From assembly GCA_037349105.1 (NCBI GenBank), contig JAYJMM010000112.1:5044501-5108500 (forward strand): DNA of 64,000 nucleotides. Direction: 5' to 3'. A model generated the notes under the pieces. That model was not told where the DNA came from, did no database searches, and worked only from the letters and a program-made list of their open reading frames with translations. This DNA is from Limnomonas spitsbergensis. Lineage: Eukaryota; Chlorophyta; Chlorophyceae; Chlamydomonadales. Shown in pieces: positions 44,218 through 55,822 of this stretch. A program made the position numbers and the translations under genes. Every line of letters starts with the position of its first letter. Position 1 is the first letter of the stretch.

Positions 44218-47200
44218 ATGGAAATCGCCGCGAAGACGAGCCGCGCAATCCACCATCTTCAAAGCAGCAGCGGCATCTACGTAAGTGAACATGCAAGCCG
44301 CCGTCCCTCTCTCTTTCGTGGAACCCCTTCGCCAACGCCTCCTTTGACCCTGTCTTCAGCCTACCTGCCTGCCTGCCCCCCAAAGCTCGTGGTCCATCCA
44401 GCCTCCTCACCCATCTACCTTCCACAAATCACCCATCCAGCCTGAAAAATCAGGAGAGACACAGCATACCGTAGTATCCAGAAGGGGAAGACCCTAACCT
44501 GGGCCACACCGGCATGCTCGCACCAGTATGTTTGTGTGCGCCGGATCACCTTGGAGGGCCGCCGGGCGGCCGCCGCTTTAGCCAATCAAAACAAATATTA
44601 AATGACCCACGGCCGGTGGTCCGAGCCGCAAGGCTTGCTGCATTATAGGCCCCCTCGGCTATGTCTGGTCATTCAGCTGAATGGTAGCAAGGGCGCACCG
44701 AAATAAACAGTGGCTTAAACCACTTCACTGTGTCCCCATGCCACGGCAAAACACCTTGCCACCACAAGGCCACACCAGCGTGCTTGCACCACTTGGCGCT
44801 GCTTAATGAAATATATTCTCCGTGTATAATATATCCTGAACACTGCCCATTGCACCCAACCCCATGCGATTCTTGCCCGCCCGTTCGCAACAGGCCTGGA
44901 GAGCCACCCATTGAACCATCTCAGCAGCAACATCAGAAGCAGCGTCTACTGACCCAGCTCCTGCCTCCTCCCGAGGCTAAAGACCTATTGATATCCACAT
45001 GGTCGATGCTGCGATCCTGCTTCTGGCCCGTCATCCTCATCTATGCAGCAAAGGACGTCGCAGCTTTCATCCTACACAGAATAGGGCACAGATTGACAAA
45101 TTTAGGTGTGACCCACAGCATGCATGATTAGGCGCTTGTCATGCACTGCCATGTAACGCCATGCACAACCATGCACAGCCATGCGCTGCCATGCACTGCC
45201 ATGTACGGCCATGCACAGACATGCACATACGTGCCCTGCCATGTACAGCTATGCACTGTCATGGACAGCCATGCACAGGCATGCACTGTCATGCACAGCC
45301 ATGGGCAGCCATGCACAGCTATGAACAGCCATGCACTGTCATGCACAGCTATGGACAGCCATGCACTTCCATGGGCGCCATGCACTGCCATGCACAGCCA
45401 TACACTGCCATGTACAGCTATGGATAGCCTTGTACTCCCATGGGCGCCATGCACAGTCATGCACTGCCCGTTCACACAACCCATTTCTTACTTAATTCCT
45501 GCAGTGTAAATGTCCGTCCTAGGCGCGCCTATTTCTGCCAATGCAATTATACTAAGCTCTGTTTTATGCCGCCTCTTTTGTAAGACCCATTTTTGCACGA
45601 CTACTGCAGTGGCCGAATCTGTACTGGGCGCGCCCATCTCTGCCGTCGCCAACCCCTGGTGGCTACACCTTGAGTCAAGTTTCTTGGAAGGAAACATGGG
45701 TGAGATAATAAGGGGGGAAAAGAGCTACGGGCAAGTCAAAAATATAGCTGTCAGGAGTGTCAGCCCCTGGTGGCTGCGTATGGAGTGGAGGTTGTTGGGA
45801 AGGGACAAGGGCGAGCCAGAAGAAATCTTGTAATGAATGCTGAGATGTTGTTGGAAGGGTTGAAGGGCGAGCCTACGAAGAAATCTTAAAATAAATGCCG
45901 AGATGTTGTTGCCTACCCGTGGTGGCTGCACCTGGATTCAAGGTTCTTTGAGGCACACATGGTGACATGGTTGACAGCAGGGGGGGAACAAATAAATAAA
46001 TTATGATATAGGGAACACAAAGGCTGTTAAATGGCCCCCTCTCTGTTGGATAGCAACTATAGTGGGCAGCAGCCTCTGAGCTTTCCTGTCCTCCAATCAA
46101 CATCTCCTTGCCAGTGCCTCCTACAACAAGTCCCAAGCTGCAGACGGCGATTGAGGAAAGCTGTATATCAGCCCTACTTTCTATATTTTGGGGCAACACC
46201 GCTCATGCGCTTCAAACTCTGGAAGATTCAAACCTGGAAAATTCAAACCCTGGAAGATTCAAACCTGGAAAATTCAAACCCTGGAAGACTTAAAGAAACT
46301 AAAATGTTATTACCATACGGCATGGTCCCGTATTGGTATTTTCATCAGTTGCGTTATACTAAGCGGCATACCAGTTGAATGCTAGTTACAGGTAAACCAA
46401 AATACATCTGCTAGTCAACGGTATGCCGAAGTTCTCAATGCTAGTCGCTGGTGAAGGATAAGCGGTATAGACCAGTAAAGGTTACGCCCCTCCCATCAGC
46501 CCCAGTGGAGTCTGCCCAGCGGCCTGCCTCATGTAAGCCTTGTGACTTTTGTGCACTTCAAAACACACACAAAAAAACATGACACCGGTAACGCACAACC
46601 ACAAGAACAACACATCACCAAAATAATCAAAAAGCAATCACAAAATCAACACATAGAACACTTGAGAGTCATGTCATGCCTGTTTTTCCGCCTTGCAGGC
46701 TACCAGGCCATCATCGGCGTCTTTTTCCTGCTCTGCCTGCCCCTCAACATCTTCCTCAACACCTACGCCACCTCGGCGACCATGGGCGTGCTGCTCCGCC
46801 GCCCAAAGGAACCTGAGCCGGTTCCGGAGCTGAGCACCGTCGACCCTGCGGCAGTGACGGCGAGCGGGGCCATGCCCTGGGCCGCCGCTGCGGCCGAGGG
46901 AATGGAGCTCGCCAAGGCGGCGGCGGTAGCCGAGGCACAGGCCAGAAAATCAGATCCCGGGAGCGCTAGCAGCAGCGGGAGCGGGAGCAGCAGCTGGAGC
47001 GGGAGCGGGAGGTCAGGCGGCACGGCGTTCAAGGCGTCCTCGGCAGCAGGCCCGTCCAGCTCCGGCGCCGCCGACGCTCCGAGCAGCAGTCCAGGATCTT
47101 GGGGAGAGCGAGTGGCCGCATTGCTGGGCTTCGGCCCATCCTCCTCGTCGGCGGTGGCGGTGCCGGAGCCGCCGCCTGCGGGGCCTGTTGCCCCGCCGCT

Positions 47201-50200
47201 GCCACCGCCGCCGAGCGCTTGGCAACAGCTGCGCGCCGCCACGTCCGAGGTTCTGGCAGTAACGCCGTCAATTCACGGGATGCTGAAACGCGTCTGGTGA
47301 GAGGGTTTGATCCTAAGGGGGTCGAGTGGTGCGTGGTATGTTGAATTGCGTGCGTCGAGCCTGGGGGTCTGAGGACTGGAACAGTATGTGGCGCAGATAT
47401 TTACCGGTCATTTTTGTCCAACGCTGCTTGTAATGTGGCCGATTGGCCGTGATGTGTACCGGTCATTCTTGTCTGAAGCTGCTTGTAATATGGCCGACTG
47501 GCCGTGTGAGCTGCCCTCACTCTGTTGATTATGATACACACTATATATGCGCCCTGTAAACCTGTGGAATATGTCAGGATCTGTTTCTCGTCAGGGTCCT
47601 CCTGGGCCATGAAACCGAGGGGTAGAGAGCACGGGGGGCTGCCGAGAAAGTGGATGTCCCTCTTTCTCCCATTATCCCTTTTCTCCCCTTTTCCCCTCCC
47701 CCCCCTCCCCTCCCCTTCTCCCTTTTCCATTTTCCCTTCCTCCCCGTTTCCCCTTTTCTTTCTCCTTTTCTCCCTTTTTCTCCTTCTCCCTGTATCCCTG
47801 TATCCTCATTTCTCCCCTCACCCTGATTCTCCCCTTGACTGTCCCCCTGGGCTCCGAATTACCCTCTAGCCTACGAAACTGGACTTTCTGTTCCTTATTC
47901 ATAACCTCGACATTTATAACCTGCGGCAACTCACCCTCTAAATAGAAACAGGGGGGGGGGTGGAACAGAACGATACTTCCTAAAGCCAGCAGGCAAGGAA
48001 AAGCGGTACAGGTGGTCACCACCCAGACAGGGCCATGGCCAGAGCTTGTCGCATCATGATTGATATTGCACCAGTCCAGCGTCTGGGGGCTACCGAGAAG
48101 GCCACCTCGGGGACCATGGGGCCCAAACCTGGGCCGGCCGGCGGCAGGTGGCCCTAAAGCAGTTTTATTTGCTGTACAAGGGCCCCGCGGCTGCAGGCCG
48201 CAATGTGCCCTGCAGCCGCGGGGTGTGCTGGTGTAGCTTCAGCTCAACGAAACAAGCAGATGTGGCTACGGCTGATGAGCATTTGAGCACCCTCATCGTC
48301 CTTGTGGTATTATCGATCGGAAGTCCTGTACCTGAAACCCTGAAACGTGTACCTCAAGACCGTTACCCTTAAACCTGTACTCTTACACCTGTACCCTTAC
48401 ACCTGTACCCTTAAACCTGAAACCCTTACACCTGAAACCCTTAAACCTGTACCCTAAAACCGTAACCTGATCCAACGTCCAGGTAGCCCTAGCCACCCTG
48501 TAGTCGGTACCCACTTTCTCAGTTATAGTGCGTCAACCCTACTGTGCCGAGCCTGCAGCCTTGACTAACCTCAACCTCAACCTCAACCTCAACCTCAGAA
48601 TGTCATCATCTCTATTTCTGGCCACCCTCGACCATGAATCCTGTCCATGAATCCTCAACTCTATGCCACGTATCGATTTCTGGATGCCAAAGCCTGCACA
48701 TCTGTTTCAATCCTAGACCCAAAACCTCCAGCCTGGACATCCCTGAGCCTGTACCCATACCCTCAACCTTAAACCCTCAACCTCCAGCCTGGACATCCCC
48801 GAACCTATACCCAAACGCTCTTGTTCCGCAGGTGGGTAGATATGATATTCAATGTCAAGGCGTTGCCGCTTCAAGCGCTGTCGCTGCTGGTCCTTCCCAT
48901 GCCCTTCACGTTGCCCCTGCTGCTGGCGATACAGCTGGCAGTGCCGTGCGCCATTGCAGAAGGTAAGATTCCTTTTCCGGATGGGAGTGAGGGGGAGTGG
49001 GGGGGGCAGGTTTTGAGAGAGAAAGCTTAGTAGGGAGCAGTTACCCTTGATGCTGCTCCTGCTGCTGGCTACACAGCTGGCAGTAATGTGCGCTATCGCA
49101 GAAGGGACGCTACCAGAGTACTGGAATTGGGGGAAGATATGGGAGTGAGGGGGTGTGGGGGTCAGGTTTTGAGAGATAAAACTTATCAGGCAGCGGTCAC
49201 CCTTCATGCTGCCCCTGCTGCTGGCTAACCAGCTGGCAGTTCCGTGCGCTATTGCAGAAGGGACGCTACCGGAGTATCGGCAATGGGGGGAAGAGATGGG
49301 AGCGAGAGGGTGTGGGGGGCAGGTTTTGAGAGAGAAAGCTTAGCAGGCAGCGGTCACCCTTCATGCTGCCCCGGCTGCTGGCTAACCAGCTGGCAGTACT
49401 GTGCGCTACTGCTGCTGGGAGTGCGCCTCCAGAGCCGCAATCAGAAATGGGGAGGGGAAAGGGGAGTGGGGCTCAGGTTTTCAGAGAGAACGCGTAGCAG
49501 GGAGAGCTGTTGCCCCTGTGCTGGCGATGCAGCTGACTGTGCTTTGTGCCGCTGCTGATGAGGATGCGTCTCGGGAACCGCCTTTGGAACTGCCGCTGGT
49601 CCTGCTGTTGGGGCTTCCCCCTAGCGGCTGCCGTAACCACTTATGGAAATGTCTTTGCAACTGCTAATGGAACCCTTTACCTGCCCTCATTATCAACATT
49701 GCTCACCGGTGAGCCTTTGAGGGACAATTTGTAATATAAATCATGGATCGTAGGCAGCAGTTGCAGTCGAACATTTACGGTCTGGGTCTATATTGGTACA
49801 GAGGGTAGACTGTGAAGAAGTAATCACGTCGTACCCCGAGGCAAGGCCATTTAAATATTCGGCGGGACAAGTGTGGAGTGTGAATTATGTCAGCGAAGAG
49901 CACGTGCCTTGTGTCATTGGTGTTTTGCAGATATGTTGTAGTTCAGAAATCGATTGAGAAATCACGGTTTTTCATCAGAGAAAGTAGCTGAGTCTGCTTT
50001 AAATCGATGGCGGCTGAAATTCGGCTGTGGAATGTCAGCCACGGTAAGGATTGTAATTGTAGCATAACTATGCAGCATATAGCATTCATTTAGGGTTCAG
50101 GGTTTTAGGAGCCCTAAACTACGCAGCATAGAGCATTCGTGCAGGGTTCAGGGTTTACGAAACCCTGAACCCTAAACTAAGGTGTGTAGCATATAGCATT

Positions 50201-53200
50201 CATTTAGGGTTTTGGAAACCATAAGCGCTTAGCCCTTCAGTACGCGGCATATAGCATTCGTTGAGAGCCATCCTGTTATTCCCAGGCTTACCCCCTCTTG
50301 CACCACCGTCCCCTTGGTGTAGCCCTATCCTGTTATTCCCAGGCTTACCCCCTCTTGCACCAACGTCCCCTTGGTGTAGCCCTATCCTGTTATTCCCAGG
50401 CTTACCCCCTCTTGCACCACCGTCCCCGTGGTGTAGCCCTATCCTGTTATTCCCAGGCTTACCCCCTCTTGCACCACCGTCCCCGTGGTGTAGCCCTATC
50501 CTGTTATTCCCAGGCTTACCCCCTCTTGCACCACCGTCCCCGTGGTGTAGCCCTATCCTGTTATTCTCAGGCTTACCCCCTCATGCACCACCGATGCCCT
50601 TGCAGGTCATTCTGGCAAGGCAGCCATGGAACGATCTTACGAACTCATGAAGGGGTTTGGCAGGTCAGTGAGGGTTTAGGTTGACTCATCTAGATTTAGG
50701 AAGGTCGTTGAGAGTTAGCATTACATGGCTAGGCAGTACATGGCTAGGCTATGGCGTGTCAGTGAGGGTTCACAACTGCTCCCCCCTTCCTTGCTTCCAT
50801 GTTCTCTGCCTGTAAGCCTCAGGCAGAAAGTGTAGAGCCTTCGACACAACGATTGGTGGATTTTTGAGCGACTTGACTGTAGGGATGTTTTATTTGCTTG
50901 ACAAGTTGCTCCACATCCATGGAAAAAGAAACTACATTTATTTATGAATTTGGAGGTTCAGTCAAATAATTCTATCTCTCAAATCCCCCCTCTTTCCACC
51001 CCATCTTCCCTCCCTCTGATACGGTACATTTTGTCAGGAGGGCCCAAATCTCGCCTTGTACCTCAGGAGCTACTTAAAGCTAGTTGAAGGATGATGATGA
51101 ATGCTTGCTGTAAATTAGTGGCCTGTCACTAGGGGTGTCGGACTAGTCCCCGACACCCCCCTGGCTTATAATGCGACCCCATGGTTGGTGCCTTAGCACA
51201 CGGAAGAATCGACTGGCGTCCCGGACTTCAGCCATAGAACACAAAATGGAACATCGCTTTTTTTCGTGGTCGATTCTTCGTTGTGAGAAGGCGCCAACCA
51301 GGCACTGAAAGCCCCTTTGGGGGGGACTAGTCCGACCCCCCTAGTGACAGGCCCCTTCTGTAAATTCAAATGTATGGTGTTTTCACTTACGGCTGATAAC
51401 TGACAAGACTTGCTCTTCCTCTTTGCACTTGCTTGTCTTTTCGGAAGATGCTTTTTAGTGGATGCAGTACGCTGTCCTTGACTGCATGGCGTGCGTGTTC
51501 CTCTCCCGTTGGGCCTGTGCATGGCTGTGACACAACACTGTCTGTGTCATTTGTTAATGTTTCCCGCAGAGCCTACGCGTGCGCCCCTCTTTCCACCCCT
51601 TGTTCCCTCCCTCTGATACGGTACGTAGTCAGGAAGGCCCAACTCTCCCCTTGTATATCAGGAGCTACTGTTCCTCTCCCATTGGGCCAATGCATGGCTG
51701 TGACACGAAACTGCCTTGATGTTTTCCCGCAGGGCCTATGCGTGGCCCTTTGTTTCAATCATCGTAGGCATTCGTGTGGTGGACGTGGCGAGAAACCTGA
51801 TTCTGGCTGCATTGCCACCGCGGTACTGGCAGGTGCGGTACAGGCGCCATGCATAAGAGAACATGAAGTACATAAACATAACTGTGTAATGGGTGTGATG
51901 GGGTTGGTTAGAAACCTGGTTCGGGATTCATGGCCACCATGGATATACCGTAGTACCTAATGACGGTACTGCCTGTACTAGCTGGTGTGGTACAGGCAGT
52001 ACAGCCATCAGGTACTCCAGTGTATGCAGTACAGAAAGGAGGCACACAAGAAAGGAAGGAAGGGCAGAGAGGGAAGGAAGACGTACTAAATAGGAATGTG
52101 AACTGCAGCCCATGCTCAACCGAGCTGTATACCATGGCACCATAGCTGTACTGCGCCGATAACGGTCCTTACGGTGGCTGTACAGGTACGGTAGTCACCG
52201 TCATGTCAAGGCAAATTCTGCTACTTTTACCTGTAAGGGACCGTGATAACTGAAACGATTTCTGAATTACGACACAATTGCACAGCCCTGCACCTAAGCC
52301 TGCGTTGACCACACCGGCCTTTCTGATCGGCTGTCCAGACCCGTGAGGTTTCCTAAGATGTCCGCCCCTGAGATGTTTGTTCCCCTACCCCTCTCGGTTT
52401 CCATGCTTTTCTGTGTGTTCCATGTTATTTCATGCACTACACTGGAAGGCAGAAAAGAAACACACACAGAAAAGCCATGCTCGGTTTCCACTTTTCTTTT
52501 GCACGGACTTCACAAGGTGTGAGACCGGCTGCCCAATCCTAAAAAAGTTTTTCTATAAAGTGTGGAAACCGAGAATTTTTTTCGTGCGCTGCTCTGGACC
52601 CTATCGACAACCTTAAGCACTTGTGACAGTCTTTGTGCGTAACCCACCTCAATTAAATCTCACTTTTTTTCCCTGCCCTGCACAGGACGTTGTTGAGATC
52701 CCCTTTGCGCTCATCGCGGTCTTCGGGTTTGCCAAGATCGTATTCATCAGGTGGGTGGTCTGGCAGAAAAGGGTTGCCGGTATACCTTTGTGGTGTAGGG
52801 ATACATACCCCACAGAGGTATGCGTCCACTCCCGGTGAAGTGTTGCAATTCAAATCGTGCATGTTTTCATTTTCCCGAGTCTGGTATCTAAGCACTTAAT
52901 GTTCTATGATTTATCAAACGATCACTTCCACTTCCAGATAGGGCATAAAAACCACACTAAATGAATCTTCATGATCCTGTTCATCAGGTACGGTTTAGGG
53001 GCTAAGGTTTAACACTGAGCACGTCAAGGCTGGACCCTGAACCCATCACCTTGGAATTCATTGCCGCATTTCATATTTCGAATTTGAATTCAAATGTGCC
53101 CTCTGATCTCAGGCTCCAAGACCTGATGCCCGTGGCCGCCTTCTACTTGGCCAGCGCATCCGCAGCCGCGGCCGCGGCCTCGGCCTCAGCGGGTCCGGCT

Positions 53201-53266
53201 CAACCGGGGGACGACTTGCCTGGCCAAGGCGCGATGATCATTCCCTCCCAGATCCCCTCGTTGTGA
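44218..53266 (+). CDS. Nine-exon multi-pass membrane protein, about six TM helices
   Basis: Exons: 44218-44280, 44925-45105, 45610-45699, 46699-47296, 48832-48962, 50606-50663, 51733-51832, 52686-52750, 53113-53266. All introns are GT-AG and the phases (0,1,1,2,1,2,0,2) agree at each of eight junctions, giving 479 residues. Hydrophobic segments: 'CFWPVILIYAAKDVAAFIL', 'AIIGVFFLLCLPLNIFL', 'LPLQALSLLVLPMPFTLPLL', 'YAWPFVSIIVGIRVVDVA', 'EIPFALIAVFGFAKIVFI' and 'LMPVAAFYLASASAAAA'. A low-complexity Ser/Ala/Gly/Pro loop of about 150 residues lies between helices 2 and 3. 'AIAEGHSGKAAMERSYELMK' followed by 'GFGRAY' resembles the 'G..A..RSYELLKG' signature of plant six-helix membrane proteins annotated as polyadenylate-binding-protein-interacting, and of DUF975-like families. 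That link is by eye only; the transported substrate or function is unknown. Several exons have decayed copies next to them. Confidence 0.83.
45140..45470. repeat. Decamer minisatellite 'gccatgcaca'
   Basis: About 33 units of 10 bp, 'atgcacagcc' and variants ('atgcactgtc', 'atgtacagct'), in the intron between exons 2 and 3 of the membrane-protein gene, starting 35 bp after the donor at 45105. Open frames through it on both strands are artefacts. Confidence 0.92.
45757..45970 (+). repeat. Two decayed copies of membrane-protein exon 3
   Basis: Copy at 45757-45812 reads 'SPWWLRMEWRLLGRDKGE'; copy at 45911-45970 reads 'YPWWLHLDSRFFEAHM' followed by 'ggtgacat'. The true exon reads 'NPWWLHLESSFLEGNMG' and then 'gtgagat'. 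The second copy keeps a GT in the donor position. Confidence 0.88.
46205..46292. repeat. Tandem 'ttcaaaccctggaaga' repeat
   Basis: About five 17-bp units alternating 'attcaaaccctggaag' and 'attcaaacctggaaa', forming a 33-34 bp higher unit in the intron before exon 4. Confidence 0.85.
47297..48831. other. Intron between membrane-protein exons 4 and 5
   Basis: Holds a pyrimidine-rich block (47670-47850, CCCTTTTCTCC), short telomere-like runs of 'cctgtacccttacacctg' (48360-48480), 'aacctc' hexamers (48565-48597) and two repeats of 'cctccagcctggacatccc' (48724, 48780) leading to the acceptor. No other gene seen. Confidence 0.6.
49035..49560 (+). repeat. Four decayed copies of the 3' part of membrane-protein exon 5
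   Basis: Copies align at about 49059, 49215, 49372 and 49516 with the exon text at 48917 ('ctgctgctggcgatacagct', 'ggcagtgccgtgcgccattg'). Spacing is 142-157 bp. The true donor is 'gcagaaggtaag'; the first two copies have 'gcagaagggacg', so the donor GT is lost. Confidence 0.9.
50268..50598 (+). repeat. 60-bp tandem array ending at a 3' splice site
   Basis: About 5.5 units of 'tcctgttattcccaggctta' plus 'ccccctcttgcaccaccg' and 'tccccgtggtgtagcccta'. The last, variant unit runs 'caccaccgatgcccttgcag' into exon 6 at 50606, so the array consists of the pyrimidine tract/branch region of this intron amplified. Confidence 0.92.
51117..51357. mobile_element. 241-bp terminal-inverted-repeat element with 9-bp target duplication
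   Basis: Flanked by 'ctgtaaatt' at 51108-51116 and 51358-51366. Inverted arms share 'ggcctgtcactagggg' and 'gtcggactagtcccc' with one mismatch. The left arm also folds on itself ('ggggtgtcgg' against 'ccgacacccc'). No transposase; a non-autonomous DNA transposon. A 9-bp duplication is typical of Mutator-like elements, an inference only. Confidence 0.85.
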
Positions 53267-53650
53267 GGGGAGAGACCAGGGAGGCCTGATGCATCCACCT
53301 CGGCGCGCCTGTCTTAACCTGTCCGGGCAGGGAAGGGGTGCGGATCATTCTTTCCCAGATCCCCTCCTTATGAGGGAAGGGAGAAGCGCGTGACAAAAGA
53401 GGCCTGATGCATCCGCCTTAGCGCGTCTGTCATGACTTGGGGACGACAATACGACCTGCATGGCCAGGGAAGGGGCGCAGATCATTCCTTCCCTGATCCC
53501 CTCCTTTTGAGAGAAATACGTGACGGGAGAGGCCTGATGCATCCGCCTCAGCGCGTCTGTCACAACCTGTGGATAGCCTGTCCGGTCAGGGAAGGGGTCA
53601 TTCCATCTCTGATCCCCTGTTTGAGGGATGGGAGAAGCGCGTGTCAGGAT
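53267..53650 (+). repeat. Three decayed tandem copies of the C-terminal coding end of the membrane-protein gene
   Basis: The true end reads 'ggcgcgatgatcattccctc' and 'ccagatcccctcgttgtgag'. Variants follow at about 53325-53375, 53462-53515 and 53580-53625 ('gatcattctttcccagatcc', 'gatcattccttccctgatcc', 'gtcattccatctctgatccc'), separated by 'ggcctgatgcatccgcctca' and 'gcgcgtctgtca'. They lie in the probable 3' untranslated region. Confidence 0.88.
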
Positions 53651-54307
53651 CGCCACTTCACGTTTCTGTTGAGGGGCGCAAGGTCTCGCGCCTTACTGGG
53701 TCCCGAGTGGGTGAGGGGAGAGCAGTCGGAGGCCTTTAAAAGAGAGGGTCCCTGGCAGGGGCCTCGAATATTACTTGCCTAATGAGTGGGGATCAGGCTG
53801 TTGCCTCAGATATTACACTTATGATAAGTGAGGATTCGGCAATTGCTTCGCGTAATATACGCCTGAATGAGGATCTGGCTGCAAACCAGGATCTGGCTGC
53901 AAATTAAAACCAAATATTGTCTGCGTGGTCCAATATTGACGGGACTTATTTAATGGTGCGAAGATTGTGTACCACTGAGAGTCTCTGGGGCAAGGGGGGG
54001 AAGAGACATTTCCTACCAAAGACTAGAGAAATGCCGATTGGCTTTTGTCTGCTCTTGATATAGAGGTTTGAAAGGACCACATAAACAAGCTCGGCCGTTT
54101 ATTCACACTTCCCAAGAGCAAGGTTTAGTAGCTTGTAACCCACACAGCCCAGACTACATTCCTGTTATGCTAGGGACATATGCCGGTACACCGGAAAGGA
54201 AATGATCTGAAGTCGGCGTGGCAAAACTCAGGGGTGTTAAAACTTCTGAGGGTACGTGCTTGCTTAACAATCATACTCATCTGCCATACTGACAGTTCCT
54301 GGTCTTG

Positions 54308-54375
54308 AAATAAGTCATACCAGCTCCATGCGACCTAGCGTTCAACAGGGCCCCGTGGGTATGCACTGTTATTAA
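54308..54375 (+). mobile_element. 5'-truncated copy of the tRNA-like SINE
   Basis: 'accagctccatgcgacctag' then 'cgttcaacagggccccgtgg' and 'gtatgcactgttattaac' match the 3' third of the element at 40339-40496. A short repeat 'gtcatac' on each side may be the target duplication. Confidence 0.65.
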
Positions 54376-54690
54376 CTTGTTTGTCATACTGCAAGTTGGA
54401 TCCCTCGTAGCCTAGCCTTTGTCAGCAAATATCGAAGGTGTGGCGTCCTTGACTACCGGCAGTTTTCAGTCCAGAAATGCCGTTTTCGTCAGGAAGCACA
54501 TTGATGCATGGAACGGGAGCCTGAAAACCAGTTTTGTCGCGAAACAAACTACTGAAGGCCTATATGTGCAAATGGACTAAATGATCCATGAGGTATTCGT
54601 TTACAATCTTTGTAAGAGAAACTTCGGAGATAAGCAGCCGGATGGGGACCAAACCTCCGGGACATGCTCAAAGGGCTTGGCAATCACAGG

Positions 54691-54719
54691 GTTAATGACG
54701 TCACACCAATGAGCCCTGA
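54691..54719 (+). mobile_element. Dispersed retroposon tail, copy 8
   Basis: 'gttaatgacgtcacaccaat' then 'gagccctga', followed by 'ttaaataaagctcgaccagg' that parallels the copy at 12521 in reverse. Confidence 0.6.
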
Positions 54720-55822
54720 TTAAATAAAGCTCGACCAGGTCGGCAAACATAAGTTCAGGGGGGGAAATCAAGGGAGAAGGCACAAGAAGAAAGAAACGAA
54801 GGCAAGTTCACCATCCAACACAACAAGAGCAACAACAAAAAGGTCAGGCAAACCGTATCCTTCGCCCCTGAGGATTCTCGTTGGGAGAATAAAAGGAAAG
54901 GAACTTGAGGCAAGAGGAAAGACAAGGGGAGCAATCTGGATGCCACTGCTATTTGTGCACACCAAAACACCCTTGGGAAGCCACCATGGCTGATGGGGGC
55001 CAACCCTCGACCGGCCTACAGACCGTGGTCCAAGCAACATGGCCTACTGGAAAAGGCCCCCATGGCCGCATGCCATCATATAGCTGAATGTACGACAGCT
55101 AGTAGCGAAAGCAAGCTGAAATAAGCAAGGCGGGCGCCAATGCATATCAATGCAAGAGACAGTCCTTCAAGCGCGTCATGAAGAAGCTAGCAAAATTTTG
55201 AGCGGGACGAAATCAAGCTCTTCCGAGCATGGCGCCGTACCATCAAGTACCATCATGTGACCCCGCTGGACTGTAAAAACTTCACAAAACTTCACATCAT
55301 GGCGATGCGTTTCCCATGCGTGGCAACATACCAGCTCGGTTTTTGCGGTTCATGAGTGTCAGCCACGCAAGCAATTCGCCACCCCAAAATAGACAATTGA
55401 GGCAACGGGATTCTCTGATCTCTATTTGTATGTCGTATATTGCATGGTGGCAAAAGACGCCCCCATGCAACACAAGGCCGTCTTAGCCCCCTTCCCCACC
55501 ACACCTTGTGCGCATTGTGGCGCCCACTACAAGGACTGCCAGACCTAGGGGGTTAGACGCCGTGCATCTGACCTATTGGGGCTGACCAACACTTGGGACG
55601 TCAAGAGGCTTCGGACATGTCTAGAGCAAGCAATTCAAACTTGGTCCAAGTATCGCCATGTCTCACGGCAGCTCAATAACAAATCCATGGCTACGAAGAT
55701 GCGGTCCAGGAGGACAGATCCAGACAGGTAGATCCGGCAAGACAGACCCGGTGAGACAGACCCGGCAAGATAGATCTAGCGGGACAGATCTAGCGGGACG
55801 GATACAGCCAGACAAGTCCTTC

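Larger units (their letters stand above)
53651..55822. other. Intergenic region between converging genes
   Basis: No exon recognised. Contains a truncated SINE (54308-54375), a retroposon tail (54691-54719), 'gacagacccggtgagacaga'-type repeats at 55710-55805, and a segment at 55000-55140 with 'gctgaaataagcaagg' that may belong to the 'aaataaacactg' repeat group. The 3' ends of the membrane-protein and phytol-kinase genes point towards each other here. Confidence 0.5.

Noticed and set aside
45128..45509. Cys/His/Trp-rich frames on both strands ('HGSAWLCMAVHG', 'MHCHAQPCTAM')
   Set aside because: Open only because of the decamer satellite; no domain.
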